Made by a program: the position numbers and the translations under genes
Part shown: positions 1 through 8,680 of the stretch, in pieces
How the letters are laid out: every line of letters starts with the position of its first letter
Position numbering within the stretch: the first letter of the stretch is position 1
The notes under the pieces: generated by a model
Database searches by the model: none
What the model was told of the DNA's origin: nothing
The model's input: only the letters and a program-made list of their open reading frames with translations
NCBI GenBank assembly: GCA_025057415.1
Contig: JANWXI010000009.1
Coordinates: 1-49,758, forward strand
DNA length: 49,758 bases
Direction: 5' to 3'
Origin: Chitinophagales bacterium
GTDB taxonomy: Bacteria; Bacteroidota; Bacteroidia; Chitinophagales; LD1

Positions 1-263
1 AGCATATAACCTCGTTCCAATAAGCTCTTGCAAAATATTTTCTGAAACTACCATACACTCTTTGTACATACACTCTTTCCAAAAAATAATTAAAGTGTAA
101 AATTCAATAGGGTAACTAAGCGCCTATTTCAAAAAAATATTTTACAGAAGTAATTTAGTATGGTTACATATAAATGAATAAGGCAATACTGAAAATTGTG
201 TAATTTGTGTGAAATTTCCCGTTCATTATCATAGATTCATATACGAATAGTTATTTTTACATA
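1..263. other. AT-rich leader region, no gene seen
   Basis: AT-rich non-coding DNA upstream of the TPR gene. The only structure seen is a 12-bp direct repeat, CATACACTCTTT, at 52-63 and again at 67-78, a 15-bp period. It may be regulatory or belong to an upstream gene outside the window. No convincing Bacteroidota promoter (TTTG / TAnnTTTG) or open frame was found. Confidence 0.5.
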
Positions 264-2078
264 ATGCGTCTTACTTCATTTGTTTGTTTGTTGCTGCTGA
301 CCATCGCTACGAACGCCCAACCCGGGCGCGATGAAGCGCTTGCCAACAGTTATTTGGCGCAAGCTGAGTATGAGAAAGCAGTTGAGTTGTTCTATGCGTT
401 ATGGGAGAAAAACAATTACGACCCTAAGTATTATGCCCCGCTGTTGCAATGCTATGTAGAACTGAAAAAATACGATTTGGCAGAAAAAGCCGTGCGGAAA
501 ATGCTACGCAAATACGAAAATGAACCGCGATACACAGTAGAACTCGGGTACATATACTCGCTTATGCCCGATCCCGTGAAGGCAAAAGAACAATACGATA
601 AACTCATCAAAGAACTGAAACCCAATGAGCAGTTGATACGCGCCACAGCAAATGCTTTTGACGCTTACCGTTTGTATGACTATTCCATTGCTGCTTATGA
701 AAAAGGCGCTAAACTAATCCGGAATGAAAATTATTTTTCCTTTGAGGTAGCACAGGAATATGCTGCAAAAGGAGACGCAGCCAATGCGTCGCGTTATTAT
801 CTGATCAACATAGAAACAAACCCTCAGCAGACGCAATTAGTCAAAAACACCATACAGTCCTCGCGGCTGTCTGCTCAGCTCCTCAGCGAGATGGAGACCC
901 AGCTTTACACAAAGGTACAAAAGCCCGGAGCGCCCGAAGAGTTCATAGACCTGCTTACGTGGATTTACATCCAAAACAAAGATTTTGAAAGCGCTCTGCT
1001 GCAAATGAAAGCCCTGGATAAACGCAAAAACGAGAATGGTTTTCGCGTTCTGAACATCGCCCGAATGGCACAAGCCGAAGGCGACTACGACAATGCCATT
1101 GCCGGGTATGAGTATGTAGTAAACAAAGGCACCGGAAATAGTTTGTATTTCACCGCCCGTACCGAACTGCTCAACTGCCGCAAGGAGAAAATCGCAAAAA
1201 ATATCAATTATACGCAGGAAGATCTGCTGGCGCTGAAAAATGATTACCTCACGTTTATCAACGAAAACGGGCGTAATTTTCGTACAGCCCAGAGCATGAA
1301 AGAACTGGCCGACCTGATGGGTTTTTATTTACACGACATACCGGGCGCTATCCGTTTATGTGAGGAGATTATCGCCATGCCCGGTGTTACACAGCAGTTG
1401 AAAAATCAAACGAAATTATCACTGGGCGATTTTTATTTGATTGAAGGAGATGTGTGGGAAAGCACCCTCACCTACTCTCAGGTTGACAAGGACGAAAAGG
1501 ACTCGCCACTCGGTGAGGAGGCGCGTTTCCGCAATGCCAAGCTCTCATACTACAAAGGTGATTTTGATTGGGCGCAAACCCAACTGGAAGCGCTCAAAAA
1601 TTCCACAACCGAACTCATCTCAAACGATGCCATTAATCTTTCGGTTTTCATTATTGACAATCTCGGTTTAGATACCATCGAAACCCCCATGCAAATGTAT
1701 GCGCAGGCCGAATTACTTCTGTTTCAAAACAAAACTAACGATGCTTTGGCTATGCTCGATGCTATTGAAACAACCTATCCCGGCCACTCACTCACTGATG
1801 ACATACTTTACACCAAAGCTAAAACTTTCGTGGCACGCAGGGAGTTTGAAAAGGCAGTTCCCCTGCTGGAAAACATTATCAAAAATTACAAAGAAGACCT
1901 GAAAGGTGACGATGCTCATTTTTTGCTTGCCGAGATAAACGAGCGTTATTTACAAAACAAAGAGAAAGCCAAAGAGCTCTACCAAACCATCATCACCGAT
2001 TACGATAGCTCCCTGCTCGTAATTGAGGCGCGCAAACGTTACCGCCTGTTGCGGGGTGATAAACTAAGCGAGCAGTAA
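264..2078 (+). CDS. secreted tetratricopeptide-repeat protein
   Basis: A 604-residue protein starting at ATG 264 with a clear signal peptide (hydrophobic core at residues 6-15, cleavage probably after Ala18 in TNAQ). The rest is almost entirely helical TPR-like repeats, for example around residues 25-90, 135-185 and 485-590, with the A-x-x-x-Y/F spacing typical of TPRs. TPR solenoids are protein-interaction scaffolds. The export signal places it in the periplasm, possibly at an envelope complex, but no partner can be named. The C-terminal repeats resemble BamD/CpoB-type periplasmic TPR proteins, though I would not assign it to either. It converges on the MeaB gene with a 22-bp gap. The product class is sure and the role unknown. 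Confidence 0.85.
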   Translation: MRLTSFVCLLLLTIATNAQPGRDEALANSYLAQAEYEKAVELFYALWEKNNYDPKYYAPLLQCYVELKKYDLAEKAVRKMLRKYENEPRYTVELGYIYSLMPDPVKAKEQYDKLIKELKPNEQLIRATANAFDAYRLYDYSIAAYEKGAKLIRNENYFSFEVAQEYAAKGDAANASRYYLINIETNPQQTQLVKNTIQSSRLSAQLLSEMETQLYTKVQKPGAPEEFIDLLTWIYIQNKDFESALLQMKALDKRKNENGFRVLNIARMAQAEGDYDNAIAGYEYVVNKGTGNSLYFTARTELLNCRKEKIAKNINYTQEDLLALKNDYLTFINENGRNFRTAQSMKELADLMGFYLHDIPGAIRLCEEIIAMPGVTQQLKNQTKLSLGDFYLIEGDVWESTLTYSQVDKDEKDSPLGEEARFRNAKLSYYKGDFDWAQTQLEALKNSTTELISNDAINLSVFIIDNLGLDTIETPMQMYAQAELLLFQNKTNDALAMLDAIETTYPGHSLTDDILYTKAKTFVARREFEKAVPLLENIIKNYKEDLKGDDAHFLLAEINERYLQNKEKAKELYQTIITDYDSSLLVIEARKRYRLLRGDKLSEQ

Positions 2079-2100
2079 CACAAGCGAGATATTTTGCCGC

Positions 2101-2970
2101 TCAGGCAAACCGGCTCACGGCTTTGTACAAATTAAACGTATTTTGCATAATACATTCCTCTACGTATTGTCTTATCTCCTCCTGGCACAGGTCGCGCATG
2201 CGTTTTCGGGCTATGAGGCGGAGCGTTTTCTCAGTCAAAAGGGTGATGCGCCGCTGCAGGTTATGGGGTGAGCTGCGCAGAGTGTGAATGGCATTTAGTA
2301 ATTCCCGGATGCCGCGTGCCTCAACGGCAACGGTCTGCAGTACAGGTATATGTTCGCGGCCGCTCAGTTGTAGTTGGTGCTGCAGCAACGATGCGAGCGT
2401 ATCGGCACCGGCGCGGTCGGCTTTGTTAATTACCAATATATCGGCTATCTCCATTACCCCGGCTTTCATGGCCTGTATGCCATCGCCTGCCTCGGGAACC
2501 AGCACCACTACAGTGGTATCCGCTAAACCCGCAATCTCTACCTCACTTTGCCCCACTCCAACCGTCTCCACAAAAAGGTAATCAAACGGATATCCGCGCA
2601 TCACTTCGAGTATCTCAATCATTTTATCGCTCAGTCCACCCAATGAACCGCGCGATGCTACAGAGCGTATGTACAGATGCGGGTGATTAAAATATGTGCT
2701 CATGCGCAGACGATCGCCAAGCAATGCTCCCAGATTAAAAGGCGATGAGGGATCCACTAAAGCCAGTCCGATTTTCTTTCCTTCTTCCAATAAATTGCCA
2801 ACCAACGCGTTTAGCAGGGTACTCTTGCCGGCTCCCGGAGGTCCGGTAAAGCCCACAACCGGCATGGAGTAAGTACTCAGATTAGCCAATATGTTTTCAG
2901 CGCCATCTGTATCATTTTCTACGAGTGAAATGGCTCGTGCCAATGTTTTAAAATCATTTATGGTATTCAA
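2101..2970 (-). CDS. meaB: methylmalonyl-CoA mutase-associated GTPase MeaB (ArgK family)
   Basis: G3E P-loop GTPase of the MeaB/ArgK family, which guards adenosylcobalamin-dependent methylmalonyl-CoA mutase by gating cofactor loading and protecting it from inactivation. Visible motifs, numbered from the chosen start, are the Walker A GPPGAGKS at about 43-50, DPSSPF with LGDRLRM after it, ETVGVGQSE, and NKAD for guanine specificity. The frame is open up to a GTG at 3048, but the first 26 residues do not resemble the family and would overlap the divergent ligase gene. I therefore chose the TTG at 2970, which gives MNTINDFKTLARAI and 289 residues. The mutase genes are not in this window. Family assignment is firm; the start is inferred. 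Confidence 0.92.
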   Translation of the reverse strand: MNTINDFKTLARAISLVENDTDGAENILANLSTYSMPVVGFTGPPGAGKSTLLNALVGNLLEEGKKIGLALVDPSSPFNLGALLGDRLRMSTYFNHPHLYIRSVASRGSLGGLSDKMIEILEVMRGYPFDYLFVETVGVGQSEVEIAGLADTTVVVLVPEAGDGIQAMKAGVMEIADILVINKADRAGADTLASLLQHQLQLSGREHIPVLQTVAVEARGIRELLNAIHTLRSSPHNLQRRITLLTEKTLRLIARKRMRDLCQEEIRQYVEECIMQNTFNLYKAVSRFA

Positions 2971-3024
2971 AATTGTATGTTTACTCCCCAATACTACACG
3001 AAGGTGACGAACCGCGCAAGTTTT

Positions 3025-4245
3025 ATGAACAACGAGGTGCTGCATCACCGGCTGATGTTAGCAGCATGTGTATGTATGATGGCAGGTTTTGTTACATCGC
3101 GCGTGGCGGTGAGTGTAAGCATGTTTGTGCTGGCGGGTCTTGCTGCGCTGCACAGCCGGCCTGCAACTATCTGGCAAAATTTCAGAAGCCGCCCGGCGCT
3201 TGTGGCGCTCACGTTACCTTTCGTGGCGGTGTTTTTGAGCGGCTTGTATAGCGATAACATCGAGGAATGGATAGCCGGGTTGCGGATTAAGTTGCCTTTT
3301 TTGGTTTTGCCGGTCGTTTTTGCCGGTCTGCCCAAGTTGGGAAAAAAACACATTGTTATTTTATTATATTCATATATTTTTATATTTTTTATCTGTACCT
3401 CTGTTGTTTTAGCAAACTATGTTATTCATAGTGAGCAAGTAAATCAGCAATTCCTGCGGGGTGGCGGTATTCCGGTGCCTTTCAGCCATGTACGGTATTC
3501 CCTGATGCTCAGTTTCTCGTTTTTTGTGGCGATATACCTGTTGCGCAATAAATTATTTTTACAATACGACCGGGAAAAATATCCATTGTTGTTTTATGCA
3601 GTGTTTTCATTCATAGCGGTACATGTGTTGGCTGTGCGCAGTGGCATATTGGCTTTATATGCGGGCTTACTACTCGGATGGGTAGTATATGTAGTGCGGG
3701 GCAAAAAATATTTAACAGGGATACTGCTGTTGGGAATAATCGTTGCAGTGCCGTTTGTTGCCTATCATTTTTCGCCTACCATGCAAAACAAGTGGAAATA
3801 CATGGTGTATAACTGGAAAGAATTTCGCAGTGGTAATATCAATTATCAATACGATGGTATGCGGTATATGAGCATCTACAACGCTCTGGCAGTTTGGAAA
3901 AAATATCCGGTGTTTGGCTGTGGCGCAGGCGATCTGACTGAGGAAATCAACCGCATGTATGCAAAAACATATCCGGCCCTACTGCCCGAAAACCGCCTGA
4001 TGCCACACAACCAGTTTGCCTGGACGGCAGCATCAACCGGACTTGTAGGGTTAGTAATGTTGCTGCTTGCCGTTACCTTATCCATCCTGAGTGAAAAAAA
4101 TTATCGCAACCTGTTGCCGGCGGTGTTTTGGTTAATCATACTCTCTTCCCTATTTACTGAGGCAACGTTTGAGGAGCAGATGGGTACCGCCTTTTATTTG
4201 TTGTTTACGCTCCTGTTTTTGACACAAAAATTTCCGGATGCATAA
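3025..4245 (+). CDS. O-antigen ligase / polymerase-like membrane protein (Wzy_C)
   Basis: About 406 residues with roughly ten to twelve hydrophobic segments, a large periplasmic loop in the second half, and the PHNQF motif near residue 328. This is the pattern of the O-antigen ligase/WaaL and Wzy_C superfamily, which joins undecaprenyl-linked glycans to an acceptor or polymerises them in the inner membrane. The frame also has an ATG at 2977, but the ATG at 3025 leaves room for the divergent meaB start and puts the first membrane helix near the N-terminus. It overlaps the downstream GT2 gene by 8 bp, so the two are probably co-translated. Ligase and polymerase cannot be told apart from sequence alone. 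Confidence 0.8.
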   Translation: MNNEVLHHRLMLAACVCMMAGFVTSRVAVSVSMFVLAGLAALHSRPATIWQNFRSRPALVALTLPFVAVFLSGLYSDNIEEWIAGLRIKLPFLVLPVVFAGLPKLGKKHIVILLYSYIFIFFICTSVVLANYVIHSEQVNQQFLRGGGIPVPFSHVRYSLMLSFSFFVAIYLLRNKLFLQYDREKYPLLFYAVFSFIAVHVLAVRSGILALYAGLLLGWVVYVVRGKKYLTGILLLGIIVAVPFVAYHFSPTMQNKWKYMVYNWKEFRSGNINYQYDGMRYMSIYNALAVWKKYPVFGCGAGDLTEEINRMYAKTYPALLPENRLMPHNQFAWTAASTGLVGLVMLLLAVTLSILSEKNYRNLLPAVFWLIILSSLFTEATFEEQMGTAFYLLFTLLFLTQKFPDA

Positions 4246-5002
4246 ACTTTCGGTTGCCATCATCACCCTGAATGAAGAAGCGCACATTGAGCAGTGCATC
4301 CGCTCCGTATTACGGGTAGCCGATGAGGTAGTAGTGTTGGACTCTTTCAGTACCGATAACACCGCAGCACTGGCCACGGCATTGGGGGCACGTGTATTTC
4401 AGGAGCCGTTTGCCGGTTTCACGGAGCAAAAAAACAAAGCCGCCTCGTTGTGTTCTTACCCTTATATCTTGTCTATTGATGCCGATGAACAGTTGAGCGA
4501 TGAATTGCAGGAAAGCATCCTGCACGAGAAGGGGTTGGGATTTCCGGCGCAGGTGTATGCCATGAACCGTCTGAATTTTTACCAGGGTCGCCCGGTAAAA
4601 ACCTGTGGCTGGTACCCCGATACAAAAGTACGTCTCTGGTATAAGCCATGTGCGCACTGGGAAGGGGGCTTGGTGCACGAAAAACTGCAAATCAACCATG
4701 CCGCAAAACCTAAAATTCTTCATGGCGATTTATGGCACTATACCTATGCAAACAAAGAAGAAATGGCACAAAAGGTTGAGCGGTTTGCCCGCCTGGCGGC
4801 AGAGCAGCTAACGCATAAACCCGCGATTTTACTTCGTTTGAAAATGTGCATCAGCCCTGCCGTGCGTTTTTTCCGTATGTACTTTCTGCGAGGCGGCTTT
4901 ATTACCGGAAAAAACGGATGGGAAATCTGTTACTATCATACCCGCGAAGTATATCTGCGGTACCGGTATGCCCTGGAGTTGCAAAATAACGTCAGGCATT
5001 AA
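4238..5002 (+). CDS. glycosyltransferase family 2, WaaE/KdtX-like
   Basis: A 254-residue GT-A fold transferase. The N-terminus SVAIITLNEE is the usual GT2 nucleotide-binding strand, followed by DSFSTDNT (35-42) and the metal-binding DAD at residues 81-83. The overall pattern, including a later basic segment rich in R and Y, matches the LPS-core beta-glucosyltransferase group WaaE/KdtX. It probably adds a sugar to a lipid-linked or LPS-core acceptor on the cytoplasmic face of the inner membrane. Its start lies inside the ligase gene (8-bp overlap), which ties it to surface-glycan assembly. The exact donor sugar is unknown. Confidence 0.87.
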   Translation: MHKLSVAIITLNEEAHIEQCIRSVLRVADEVVVLDSFSTDNTAALATALGARVFQEPFAGFTEQKNKAASLCSYPYILSIDADEQLSDELQESILHEKGLGFPAQVYAMNRLNFYQGRPVKTCGWYPDTKVRLWYKPCAHWEGGLVHEKLQINHAAKPKILHGDLWHYTYANKEEMAQKVERFARLAAEQLTHKPAILLRLKMCISPAVRFFRMYFLRGGFITGKNGWEICYYHTREVYLRYRYALELQNNVRH

Positions 5003-5300
5003 TACACCAACACGAATTGTGTTAAAGTACATATAAAATTATTGATTGCGTTTTACCCCTGGCTGCTGCCACGGTCGTTTTATATTAATACTACCTCATA
5101 TAAATTGTGGAACACCTTTGCTTTTGTGCAGCGATGTATATTTTATTATCACAATTAGTACCTCGGTAATGCATGTTTTCTTGTAGTGTACTATTCGGTA
5201 TGGTTCCATAATTGTTAGTACTTAGCATTTTTCATTGCAAGGGGAAAGTGGAGCAGCGATATTAAAAGTCGCGCAGAACCGTATTTTTGGTGCAAGCAAA
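5003..5300. other. intergenic region, possible weak promoter
   Basis: A 298-bp AT-rich gap between two same-strand glycosyltransferase genes. TTTG at 5117-5120 and TATATTTT at 5137-5144 resemble the Bacteroidota -33/-7 elements, but the 16-nt spacer is shorter than usual. No open frame, tRNA or strong hairpin was seen. Confidence 0.3.
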
Positions 5301-6428
5301 ATGAAAATTGCCTTTGATGCCAAGCGTGCACTGAACAACCACACAGGGCTGGGTGTTTATGCCCGCGCTTTGCTCAGCGGCATGTTTTCTGAATTTCCGG
5401 AACACGAATATTTTTTGTTCAGCCCCAAAGCCGATGAACACTTGCTGCAACAGTTGCAGGGAGCGTTTAAATTGTGTTTGCCACAAGGGCTTATCAATCG
5501 GATATTCCCCGCCTTATGGCGTAGTGTGGGAGCTAATCCGCAACTACGGTCACTGCGCACCGACATTTATCACGGTCTAAGCAATGAGCTGCCCTTCGCT
5601 GTTCATCGCCACACCCGCGCAGCGGTAGTAACAATCCACGATTTGATTTTTCTGAAAAACCCGGAACAATATTTTGTAGCCGACCGGATAATTTATCACA
5701 TCAAAACACGCTATGCAGCTAAATGTGCCGCAAAAATCATAGCCGTAAGTAATGAAACCAAAAAAGATTTGATTGAACGCTACAAAATATCTGATGAAAA
5801 AATTGAGGTAATCTATCCCGCTGCCGATACGCGTTTTGAAGTACCTGTTACTGCCGATGAAATACAGCGTGTCAAGTCAAAATACAACCTGCCGCAACGC
5901 TACTTGCTACATGTGGGGGCATTTTTTCCGCGCAAGAATCACATCAGGTTGCTGGATGCCTTTCATAAAATACACCGCGATACCGATGCAATGCTCGTTT
6001 TGGCAGGATACGGAGGATTTATGCTGCGCAAAGTACAGGAGCACACGGCACATCTGGGGTTGACCAACCGGGTTGTAATATTAAACCGTGTACATGGCGA
6101 TGATTTGCCTGCTCTCTACGCCGGTTCCGAAATGATGGTATATCCTTGTTTGTACGAGGGTTTTGGCATACCGGTGCTGGAAGCCATGTGGCAGCAAGCG
6201 CCGGTAATCACTACCGCCTGCAGCGCCATGGCTGAAGCCGCAGGAGGCCACGCCCTTCTTGTAAATCCATATGAGGTGGATGACCTTGCGGATAATATCT
6301 TACAACTATTACAGAATGAACGTTTGCGAAACAAACTGAAACAAGACGGCTTTCAGCACGCAAAAAACTTTTCATCAAAAAACCTTGCAGCGCGCACCAT
6401 GCAGGTTTACCGCGAGTTAACGGGATGA
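5301..6428 (+). CDS. glycosyltransferase family 4
   Basis: A 375-residue GT-B transferase. It begins MKIAFDAKRAL and carries the N-terminal TGLGVYARAL segment typical of mannosyl/rhamnosyl GT4 enzymes. It also has the donor-binding hairpin LLHVGAFFPRKNH and the E-x7-E pair at E286 and E294 (EGFGIPVLE). The open frame extends upstream to 5235, but those 22 residues are not family-like, so ATG 5301 is preferred. It likely transfers a nucleotide-activated hexose to a growing glycan at the cytoplasmic membrane face. It faces the sterol-desaturase-like gene tail to tail with 6 bp between. Donor and acceptor cannot be inferred. Confidence 0.88.
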   Translation: MKIAFDAKRALNNHTGLGVYARALLSGMFSEFPEHEYFLFSPKADEHLLQQLQGAFKLCLPQGLINRIFPALWRSVGANPQLRSLRTDIYHGLSNELPFAVHRHTRAAVVTIHDLIFLKNPEQYFVADRIIYHIKTRYAAKCAAKIIAVSNETKKDLIERYKISDEKIEVIYPAADTRFEVPVTADEIQRVKSKYNLPQRYLLHVGAFFPRKNHIRLLDAFHKIHRDTDAMLVLAGYGGFMLRKVQEHTAHLGLTNRVVILNRVHGDDLPALYAGSEMMVYPCLYEGFGIPVLEAMWQQAPVITTACSAMAEAAGGHALLVNPYEVDDLADNILQLLQNERLRNKLKQDGFQHAKNFSSKNLAARTMQVYRELTG

Positions 6429-6434
6429 ATTTGC

Positions 6435-7724
6435 TCACTGTCGCAAATTCAGGTAACCCGCCTGTTTGTTGTATAGGTATGAAATGAGATATGTAAACAG
6501 CAACATAAACACTCCGGCAACCAGAAGCGCTATCCCCGCCGGCACAGTCAATTGCATTACCCAGGTTGCGGTAATCATCAATACAATCCACCGGATTACT
6601 TCGGCATAGTCAGCCCATTTTTTTTGTTCAAGCAGCGCTACCAGGATGCTGAAACTTACCATCATGGCACCGCTCACTGCCAAAAACCATCCCCAGCGCC
6701 CCAGCTCTACACTGGTACTTAGCGCATAAAAGCCGGCAGTAGCCGCTAAAACAAAGTTCAAAAACACGTAGAGCTTTTTCAGCGGGTCGCGGGTAAATGA
6801 GGGCTGGTTCACAGCCGCTTGCCTCTCGGGGTCGTATATACGCGAGGGCACGCCAAACATCCACTTCATCTTTTCGCGCAGCGATTTAGCTCGCCATACT
6901 CTGCGCAAAATGTCCACGTGGTGGTGTATGTTGCTCCACAGCGGATTTTGTGATTTCAGCGGGGATGTAATGCCGTATTGCACTTCTTCCTCCTCGGGCT
7001 GAAAGGTGCCGAACAGTTTGTCCCAAATAATAAAAAATGCTCCGTAATTTTTGTCAATGTACTGCGGGTTTCGCCCGTGGTGTACCCGGTGATGCGAAGG
7101 CGTGGAAAGAACATGTTCCAGCCAGCCTAACTTTGTTACCCAACGCGTATGTACTAAGAACTGCCAGAGCAAACTCACAGCATAAGCCGAAATGAACATT
7201 TGCCAGGGTATTCCCAAAAAAGCCAACGGCATGTAAAAAATCCAAACATAAATGCCTTCAAGTGCATTTTGCCGCACCGCTACTGTGAGGTTGTACTCCT
7301 CGTTACTGTGGTGTGTCACATGTCCAGCCCATAGAATATTTATCTCGTGCGAAAAGCGATGCAGCCAGTATTGACAGAAATCGGCAATTACCAGCACCAT
7401 GCCGTACAAGGCAAGTGTAGCAGGGTCGAAGGGTGAAAAGGGGTTTACCACCTTTACCTCAGGTAAGTGCAAACATTTTTGCAGCGACCAGTGCGTTTGC
7501 ACATACGCAAATGAATAAATGAAGATGCCTTTATGAATGAAATCAGTTACTTGTTGTAACAAGGCAACCGACAAATTGATGATAGCATACTCCGTGCGCA
7601 CATATCCCTTGCGCATGAGATGGCTCAGGATAAATTCAAGCACTATGCACACGAAAAAAGCTGTGCCCAGTACAAGCCCCACTGTGCGCGTCACTTCATC
7701 GTTTATAATATCATATAACCTCAT
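6435..7724 (-). CDS. sterol desaturase / fatty acid hydroxylase family membrane enzyme, AGMO-like
   Basis: A 429-residue polytopic membrane protein with the eight-histidine di-iron signature of the fatty acid hydroxylase superfamily: HRFSH at 122-126, HVTHH at 135-139 and HHRVHH at 211-216. The strings HHSNEEYNLTVAVRQ and DKLFGTFQPE closely match the pattern of alkylglycerol monooxygenase (AGMO/TMEM195) relatives. That family oxidises ether-lipid or other lipid C-H bonds using O2. A C-terminal region of four to five extra hydrophobic helices lies after the catalytic domain. It is flanked by glycosyltransferases but is not in an obvious operon with them. The substrate is unknown; lipid oxidation is the safe claim. 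Confidence 0.85.
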   Translation of the reverse strand: MRLYDIINDEVTRTVGLVLGTAFFVCIVLEFILSHLMRKGYVRTEYAIINLSVALLQQVTDFIHKGIFIYSFAYVQTHWSLQKCLHLPEVKVVNPFSPFDPATLALYGMVLVIADFCQYWLHRFSHEINILWAGHVTHHSNEEYNLTVAVRQNALEGIYVWIFYMPLAFLGIPWQMFISAYAVSLLWQFLVHTRWVTKLGWLEHVLSTPSHHRVHHGRNPQYIDKNYGAFFIIWDKLFGTFQPEEEEVQYGITSPLKSQNPLWSNIHHHVDILRRVWRAKSLREKMKWMFGVPSRIYDPERQAAVNQPSFTRDPLKKLYVFLNFVLAATAGFYALSTSVELGRWGWFLAVSGAMMVSFSILVALLEQKKWADYAEVIRWIVLMITATWVMQLTVPAGIALLVAGVFMLLFTYLISYLYNKQAGYLNLRQ

Positions 7725-7804
7725 GGGGTAAATTTACGGCAAATTACATGAAGCGCAACAAAACAGGAGAGGAGTTTTTCAGTGGCTCTGTGCGGTATGC
7801 CATG

Positions 7805-8680
7805 TTATGCTTTTACAAAAAATCCTTTCAGCGAATCGCCTATGCCCATTGCGTTCAGTCCGAAATTCACCGCGCGCTTCAGCAAACCCATCAGGCGGTT
7901 TTCTTCCATCAGTACGCGCAGTTTTTCATCATCGCTTTGTTGAGAGATATACGGCTGCGTTGACTTGCCGGCGCCCACTTTCAGGCGTGTAATACTGATA
8001 CCGGTTGTCTCGATGCGCAGCTTGTTAAAACCACAGCGTTCAAACAGCAGCGTGAGCGTGCGTGGCGTGTAATAGCTCAGATGTTCGGGATAGGTGATGA
8101 CTGTGCATCGCTCGCGCAATTGTATGCGCTGCAAGGAATTATAGTTAGGAGTGGTGATGTAAACCACACCCCCGGGCCGCAGTAGGGTGTAAAACTTACG
8201 CAACTCCTCCTGCGGGTTGTTGATATGCTCGATTACCTCAAATGAAGTAAGCACATCAAAGGAGCCCGCAGGGTAATTTGCCGTATCCAAAGCCCCCTTA
8301 TGCATTGATATGCCTTTGCTGACGCATATTTCCACTGCGCGGTCGGTGTATTCGGTGCCGTGTACCTCCCATCCGCGATTTTTGGCTACTTCTAAAAAGT
8401 AACCGATGCCGCAGCCAACGTCAAGTAACCTTCCCGTTTGCCGGTACGGCTCCAGGCGGTCCAGTATCTCGTGATAACGCTTTACGGTTACGGGCGACAG
8501 GTAATCGTTGCGCCCGTATCCCTGGTAGTGTTTCTCCAGTTCCTGCGCCGTAGGGATTTGCCGAAAAAACACAAAGCCGCACGCCGTGCATTGCACAAGG
8601 TCTGCGTCATTTTTGCGCAGTACCGGGCGATATGCAGGATTGTCGCATATTAAACATTTTGAATGTGTTGCAGCGTTCAT
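7805..8680 (-). CDS. class I SAM-dependent methyltransferase with N-terminal zinc ribbon
   Basis: A 291-residue protein. The N-terminus holds two CxxC pairs (C9/C12 and C31/C34), a zinc ribbon, and is followed by a Rossmann methyltransferase domain with motif I DVGCGIG at 87-93 and an FEVIEHI acidic region. This architecture is common in polysaccharide clusters, where such enzymes methylate nucleotide sugars or glycan ends. Its ATG overlaps the stop of the upstream glycosyltransferase as ATGA (4 bp), so the two are translationally coupled. The methyl acceptor cannot be deduced. An alternative is a ubiquinone-type small-molecule methyltransferase, which the zinc ribbon and context make less likely. 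Confidence 0.87.
   Translation of the reverse strand: MNAATHSKCLICDNPAYRPVLRKNDADLVQCTACGFVFFRQIPTAQELEKHYQGYGRNDYLSPVTVKRYHEILDRLEPYRQTGRLLDVGCGIGYFLEVAKNRGWEVHGTEYTDRAVEICVSKGISMHKGALDTANYPAGSFDVLTSFEVIEHINNPQEELRKFYTLLRPGGVVYITTPNYNSLQRIQLRERCTVITYPEHLSYYTPRTLTLLFERCGFNKLRIETTGISITRLKVGAGKSTQPYISQQSDDEKLRVLMEENRLMGLLKRAVNFGLNAMGIGDSLKGFFVKA

Noticed and set aside
2977-3024. upstream ATG of the O-antigen ligase gene
   Set aside because: It would begin 7 bp from the meaB TTG start; the ATG at 3025 fits the first membrane helix better.
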